64,000 bases of DNA, from positions 62,001 through 126,000 of the forward strand of contig JAQTLN010000010.1 of assembly GCA_028714875.1 (NCBI GenBank). The letters are read 5' to 3'. The stretch comes from Gallionellaceae bacterium. GTDB lineage: Bacteria; Pseudomonadota; Gammaproteobacteria; Burkholderiales; Thiobacillaceae. The notes beneath the pieces were generated by a model. That model saw only the letters and a program-made list of their open reading frames with translations. It ran no database searches and was not told the DNA's origin. Position numbers and translations under genes: made by a program. Positions 60,377 through 64,000 of this stretch are shown here, piece by piece (the first letter of the stretch is position 1; each line of letters begins with the position of its first letter).

Positions 60377-60679
60377 TCAGTTCGCCGGTTTGACGGGCGG
60401 TACCACGATAACTGTGGTGGCATCGCCGCTCTTGCCGGCCTCGCCCTGGCTACCCTCGTTGCCCTGGTAACCCTGCATGCCCCGATTGCCTTGCATGCCC
60501 TGTTCGCCCTGGTTACCCATCATGCCCTGGCCACCGGCTTCGCCCCGCGGACCCGCGGGGCCGGGTACCGCACTGGTCGTGGCGGGCACCGTGACCACGG
60601 TGGGTCGGTCACAAGCGGGCAGGCTCAGCACAGTAACCAGCGCGGCTGACAGCGTCACAAAAATCATTGAACGGTTCAT
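60377..60679 (-). CDS. Lipoprotein with collagen-like Gly-X-Y repeats
   Basis: A 100-residue lipoprotein. The leader MNRSMIFVTLSAALVTVLSL ends in lipobox LPAC, followed by a short Thr/Val-rich spacer. About sixteen Gly-X-Y triplets follow, from GPAGPRGEAGGQGMMGNQGE to NEGSQGEAGKSGD, and then a short tail ending PVKPAN. Collagen-like triplets can form triple helices and act as adhesive or spacer rods at the surface. AAAGGA lies six bases before the ATG. An open frame upstream to 60772 lacks support. Confidence 0.8.
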   Translation of the reverse strand: MNRSMIFVTLSAALVTVLSLPACDRPTVVTVPATTSAVPGPAGPRGEAGGQGMMGNQGEQGMQGNRGMQGYQGNEGSQGEAGKSGDATTVIVVPPVKPAN

Positions 60680-60779
60680 GGGGAATCCTTTGAAAATGGA
60701 AAAATCGGGCGCGAATGGCACTGCAACGTTCGCGCAACGAGCCGGCTCGACTGGGAATGTCGCCCTCGGCACATGAGCA

Positions 60780-61193
60780 AATTAAGTGAATCCCGGGCGT
60801 AGTTCAGTGCGCTGGCGAACACAGATGAAAACTTTCGCGGCGCACAGCCCCGCTTCCGTTCGTTTCAGTCCCGGTGATGGCCGATCCCGCCCGGCGCCTG
60901 TCTCGATAACTCACGGCTGAGCGGAAGTTGTAGGTCAGGTTGCGGTTTCATCGCTACCTGACGATCCACTGATTTTCTTGCTCTGTACGGCAGCGCACCG
61001 AAGCCGTCAGATCATGCGACTAGCCTCAATCCCGCATCCGGAATTTCCCCCGTAATCAGACCAGACGCTCTTCCTACACTTCCCGCCACTGCCCGCTGTG
61101 GCGCGCGGCGCGCGGATGGCGACAAGTAGGCACGGAGGAGGGATGCTCGATTGGCAATTCCGCCAGGCGGGTTACGAACAAAAGGAGTTGGAA
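60780..61193. other. Intergenic region before csbD
   Basis: I see no supported gene, strong hairpin or repeat here; short open frames have no family features. It must contain promoters for the collagen-like gene (leftward) and csbD (rightward), but I cannot place them with confidence. Confidence 0.4.
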
Positions 61194-61397
61194 ATGAACT
61201 GGGATATCGCTAAAGGCAACTGGAAACAGTTCAGGGGCAAAGTACAAGCACAGTGGGGCAAGCTGACCGACGATCACCTCGATGTGATTGCCGGCAAGCG
61301 TGACGAACTGGTGGGCAAGATCCAGGAGAGCTACGGCATCACCAAGGACGAAGCTGAGCAGCAGATCAAGGATTTTGAAGCGCGCAGCAAGGACTGA
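61194..61397 (+). CDS. CsbD-family stress protein
   Basis: A 67-residue hydrophilic protein, MNWDIAKGNWKQFRGKVQAQ, then WGKLTDDHLDVIAGKRDELVGKIQESYGITKDEAEQQI, matching the whole CsbD family. These are abundant general-stress proteins of unknown mechanism. AAAGGAG lies eight bases before the ATG. Confidence 0.95.
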   Translation: MNWDIAKGNWKQFRGKVQAQWGKLTDDHLDVIAGKRDELVGKIQESYGITKDEAEQQIKDFEARSKD

Positions 61398-61435
61398 CGT
61401 CCGGCGTCCTCTGGGAGACCGTTCGGCAGGCAAGT

Positions 61436-61501
61436 AGCGCCGGCGTCTCGCCGGCTTCGTGGGCCTGATCAGAAGGACGAAGCCGGCGAGATGCCGGCGC
61501 C
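61436..61501. repeat. Palindromic intergenic repeat (REP-like), copy 2
   Basis: AGCGCCGGCGTCTCGCCGGC and its complement flank a loop with CTGATCAGAAG, as in the copy at 249-314. The arms differ between the copies, but the changes are matched on both sides, keeping the stem paired. Confidence 0.8.
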
Positions 61502-61748
61502 ACATGAGGGGCCGCCTCTGTTGCCCTTTCCTGAAAAAAGCACATTCATGGCCAGTCCGGAATCAGGCCAGTGCACCCGTTCGTTTCATTCGTAGCGTCG
61601 AAGATGTAACAAGAGCTCGCTATGTTCGGGCCCGCACAGACCGCGACTGGATGGCGCTCCATCATGAGCACCTGACTACTTCGAACGGCGGGATCGGATA
61701 CCCACCCACCTTGGCTTCGGTAGTTGTTACTTCCAACAGGAGAAATTC

Positions 61749-62690
61749 ATGAATGCAATTTTGAGAAATGCGCTAACGGTGGCCGGTGTGATATTCGCCA
61801 CGCAGGCGGCCGCGGACGTCACCTTCTACGAACATGAAGACTTTAGAGGCCGGTCCTTCAACACCGAGCAACCTATCGCCAACTTCAAGCACTTCGGCTT
61901 CAATGACCGCGCTTCCTCGGTCGTGGTCGACCGCGACTGGTGGCAGGTTTGCGAAGATGCCCAGTTCGCCGGCCGCTGCGCCGTTCTGCGTCCGGGCCGC
62001 TATCCGTCGCTGGCCGCGATGGGTATGAACGACCGTATTTCATCGGTACGGATCATGGGCGGTAACGCGCGTGGCGATGACTACCGCAATATGGCGCCTC
62101 CTTTTGCGGACGAAGATCACCATCGTCACCACGACGAGCGCGGCAATCGCAATCCTTACCTGCCCGCGCCCGTCATGGCCGAGGAGCACCATTGGCGTCA
62201 CGATGAGCGCGGCTATGTCAATCCCTACCTGCCCGTCGCGTCCTACGACTACCAGCGGCGCTACAACGAGCGGACTTATGAGGCGAACGTCACTTCGGTA
62301 CGCGCGGTGGTCGGGCCGCCCGAGCAGCGCTGCTGGGTCGAGCGCGAACAAGTTGTGGAAGAACGTAAATCCAACGCGCCCGGTGCGATTGTCGGCGCCT
62401 TGATCGGCGGCATCCTTGGCCATCAGATCGGCGATGGCAGTGGCAAGGATCTCGCCACGGCCGGTGGCGCGGTCGCGGGAGCCGTGGTGGGCGCCAACAT
62501 CAATCGCAAGCAAAACGAACAGCAGGCATCCACCCAGGACGTCCAGCATTGCGCCAACACCGCGCGCCATGCCCGACCCGAATACTGGGATGTCACCTAC
62601 AACTTCCGCGGCCAGGAACATCGCATCCAGACCACCGACCGGCCGGGATCAACCGTGACCGTCAACGAGCGGGGCGAGCCCAGGGTGTAA
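61749..62690 (+). CDS. Exported beta/gamma-crystallin plus glycine-zipper fusion protein
   Basis: A 313-residue exported protein. A signal peptide (LRNALTVAGVIFATQAAA) precedes a beta/gamma-crystallin domain (DVTFYEHEDFRGRSFNTEQP, DRASSVVVDRDWWQVCEDAQFAGRCAVLRPGRYPSL). A linker has the repeated HHDERGNRNPYLP and RHDERGYVNPYLP. A glycine-zipper segment follows (APGAIVGALIGGILGHQIGDG, GAVAGAVVGANI), then a final domain with RPEYWDVTYNFRGQEHRIQ, as in SlyB-like or YMGG proteins. Crystallin folds in bacteria often bind calcium. The zipper should insert in the outer membrane. AGGAGA precedes the ATG. The fusion is unusual; the SlyB-like C-terminus alone is common. Confidence 0.85.
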   Translation: MNAILRNALTVAGVIFATQAAADVTFYEHEDFRGRSFNTEQPIANFKHFGFNDRASSVVVDRDWWQVCEDAQFAGRCAVLRPGRYPSLAAMGMNDRISSVRIMGGNARGDDYRNMAPPFADEDHHRHHDERGNRNPYLPAPVMAEEHHWRHDERGYVNPYLPVASYDYQRRYNERTYEANVTSVRAVVGPPEQRCWVEREQVVEERKSNAPGAIVGALIGGILGHQIGDGSGKDLATAGGAVAGAVVGANINRKQNEQQASTQDVQHCANTARHARPEYWDVTYNFRGQEHRIQTTDRPGSTVTVNERGEPRV

Positions 62691-62712
62691 CGCCTGGCCC
62701 ACCTGAAATGAC

Positions 62713-62736
62713 AAAGCGGCCCTTCGGGGCCGTTTT
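62713..62736 (+). terminator. Intrinsic terminator after the crystallin-zipper gene
   Basis: CGGCCC-TTCG-GGGCCG, flanked by AAA and TTTT, starts about 23 bases after the stop. Confidence 0.9.
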
Positions 62737-62905
62737 GCCGCGCCAGGCGAGTGGGCCATCCACCTGGTTCATGCGGGCTTCCCGATAGAGCCACTTGTGG
62801 CGCGTGCCGAAATTATTGCCTGCCTTATGTGCGACAGCGTACAGATCGATTTGCGGGATAGCGTGAGCATGTGAACTCCATAACCCGTTACAAGAAAGGA
62901 ATGAC

Positions 62906-63481
62906 ATGAAAAGCAAACTCGCGACAAGCTGTTTCGTCATCGGCTGTTTGCTCGGCCCCGTTATTGCCCATGCCGAGGATGCAGACGCAGATCGGTCACG
63001 CCCCATGACGTTCGTCAAGGACTCGGTCATCACGACCAAAATCAAGGCCAAGCTGGCTGAAGAAAAAATGCGTACTCTGCTGCATATCGGGGTCGATACC
63101 GACAGCAAGGGCGCGGTGGTGCTGAGCGGCAAAGCCAGAACCCAGGAAGCGGCGGACAAAGCGATTGCAATCGCGCAAGGAACCGAAGGCGTCACCTCGG
63201 TCACCAGCAAAATTGAAGTCAGCAATACAGATACGGACCGAGTACACCCCATGACGTTCGTCAAGGACTCGATCATCACGACCAAAATCAAGGCCAAGCT
63301 CGCCAAGGAAAAAATGCGTACTCTGCTGCATATCGGGGTCGATACCGACAGCAAAGGCACGGTGGTGCTGAGCGGCAACGTCAGAACCCAGGAAGTGGCG
63401 GACAAAGCGATTGCAATCGCGCAAGGAACCGAAGGCGTCACCTCGGTTATCAGCAAAATCAAAGTCAAAAAGGATGATTAG
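62906..63481 (+). CDS. Periplasmic protein with two near-identical BON domains
   Basis: A 191-residue exported protein: signal peptide (MKSKLATSCFVIGCLLGPVI to AHAED) and two BON domains. Each contains MTFVKDSVITTKIKAKLAEE or its close match and LHIGVDTDSKGAVVLSGKAR. The two units are 82 codons apart and differ at few positions, so the gene arose by a recent 246-bp tandem duplication. BON domains bind phospholipid surfaces; OsmY-like proteins respond to osmotic stress. AAAGGA lies before the ATG. Confidence 0.93.
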   Translation: MKSKLATSCFVIGCLLGPVIAHAEDADADRSRPMTFVKDSVITTKIKAKLAEEKMRTLLHIGVDTDSKGAVVLSGKARTQEAADKAIAIAQGTEGVTSVTSKIEVSNTDTDRVHPMTFVKDSIITTKIKAKLAKEKMRTLLHIGVDTDSKGTVVLSGNVRTQEVADKAIAIAQGTEGVTSVISKIKVKKDD

Positions 63482-63548
63482 GCTTCTGCTTGAAAGCGGG
63501 AGACCCAAGCTGATCCGGCCAAGTCCGGAACCCGGCTGATACCTGCGC

Positions 63549-63583
63549 GGACCGGCCTCGTTTCCCACAGGAGCGAGGCCGGT
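63549..63583 (+). terminator. Hairpin terminator after the BON gene
   Basis: GACCGGCCTCG pairs with CGAGGCCGGTC around a 12-base loop; a short T-rich stretch follows. Confidence 0.75.
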
Positions 63584-63792
63584 CTGCTATTTGAGCTTCC
63601 GAAATCACACCAACTCGTCGCGCAGCCATAGGCAGCGCTTCATCGAAGCGCCACCGCCGCAACGCACCTCATATGGCCGACCACTGAAACTGCTTGCCGT
63701 CGTGGCGCGGTCGAGAAAGTCTTCGCAGTTGTTGATCAATTGCACCGCCGCCATCAGTGAGCTTGATGGCATTGGACCGATCTGCCCGCGCT

Positions 63793-64000
63793 TCAAAAGC
63801 GATAGGCGAGGCCCGCGCTCGTGTAGTAATTCGAGTTGCGTTCCGCAAGTGGGCTCCGTGAGGCATCACCAAGCAGGTGTCGCGATTCCAGGTTGCCGAC
63901 CACAACCCAGTTCTTATTCAGGTCGACTGACCAAAGAACGCCGAAGCTGGCGAACAACCAGCCGCTTCCTCCACTGAACGCCGGCAAGCCGGTGGCGACA
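63793..64000 (-). CDS. MipA/OmpV-family outer-membrane protein, C-terminal part, cut by window edge
   Basis: About 69 C-terminal residues are visible; the gene runs off the right edge. They read as alternating strands (GWLFASFGVLWSVDLNKNWV, LLGDASRSPLAERNSNYYTS) and end AGLAYRF with the terminal Phe of outer-membrane barrels. The SPLAERNSNYYTSAGLAYRF ending fits the MipA/OmpV family. MipA proteins interact with peptidoglycan enzymes in enterics. Only moderate confidence is possible from this fragment. Confidence 0.7.
   Translation of the reverse strand, partial: VATGLPAFSGGSGWLFASFGVLWSVDLNKNWVVVGNLESRHLLGDASRSPLAERNSNYYTSAGLAYRF

Overview
The window looks like chromosomal DNA of a GC-rich betaproteobacterium. 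Supporting signs are Pcm, HemB, YihA, cytochrome c4, Rep, a PilA-type pilin, an exosortase/PEP-CTERM neighbourhood and a dissimilatory sulfur module (QmoA, QmoB, HdrC, HdrB). Together these fit a sulfur-oxidising, floc- or biofilm-forming lineage, perhaps Nitrosomonadales or relatives. The exact genus cannot be read from the sequence alone.

Layout. 1-6.4 kb: a partial HerA-like ATPase, pcm, a ribosome-hibernation protein, an FMN reductase and a very large SNF2 helicase. 6.5-14.6 kb: an accessory zone holding three VapBC-type modules, one RHH/ParE module and the decayed remains of a HicAB module. It also holds the type IV pilin gene and a pilin-ligase-like gene broken by a stop codon, with several palindromic repeats, a partial helicase duplication and a 234-bp element with perfect terminal inverted repeats. 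14.6-19.7 kb: the qmoA-qmoB-hdrC-hdrB operon. 20.1-35.3 kb: an envelope/exosortase-associated block. It contains a DUF1302 outer-membrane protein, a LolD-like ATPase, two FtsX permeases, a LolA-like protein, two GT1 glycosyltransferases and a hexapeptide acyltransferase. It also contains a PEP-CTERM protein behind a sigma-54-type promoter, the TPR lipoprotein PrsT, a ThiF/E1-like enzyme and an acyl-amino-acid-synthase-like enzyme. 35.5-41.9 kb: housekeeping genes (YcgR-like PilZ protein, hemB, yihA, cytochrome c4, rep, a diheme cytochrome, tRNA-Arg). 42.8-47.9 kb: a four-gene signalling operon. 48-64 kb: a stress/envelope region of small lipoproteins, BON, CsbD, glycine-zipper, crystallin-fold, PAQR, cardiolipin-synthase-like and MipA-like proteins, with two more paralogues of the same Crp-like regulator.

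How the parts may work together. The Qmo/Hdr proteins should move electrons between a cytoplasmic sulfur enzyme and the respiratory chain, although no membrane subunit and no aprAB lie in the window. In the 20-35 kb block, genes for making an acylated and/or glycosylated small molecule or lipid sit beside genes for exporting it across both membranes, next to the exosortase-linked surface protein. This is the best candidate for an undescribed system here, and that reading is inference from gene content.

The window is also rich in short mobile repeats. A 165-bp MITE-like element sits in frame inside a PAQR gene, a G/C-rich palindromic repeat sits in frame inside the ligase gene, and five copies of that repeat family occur in total.
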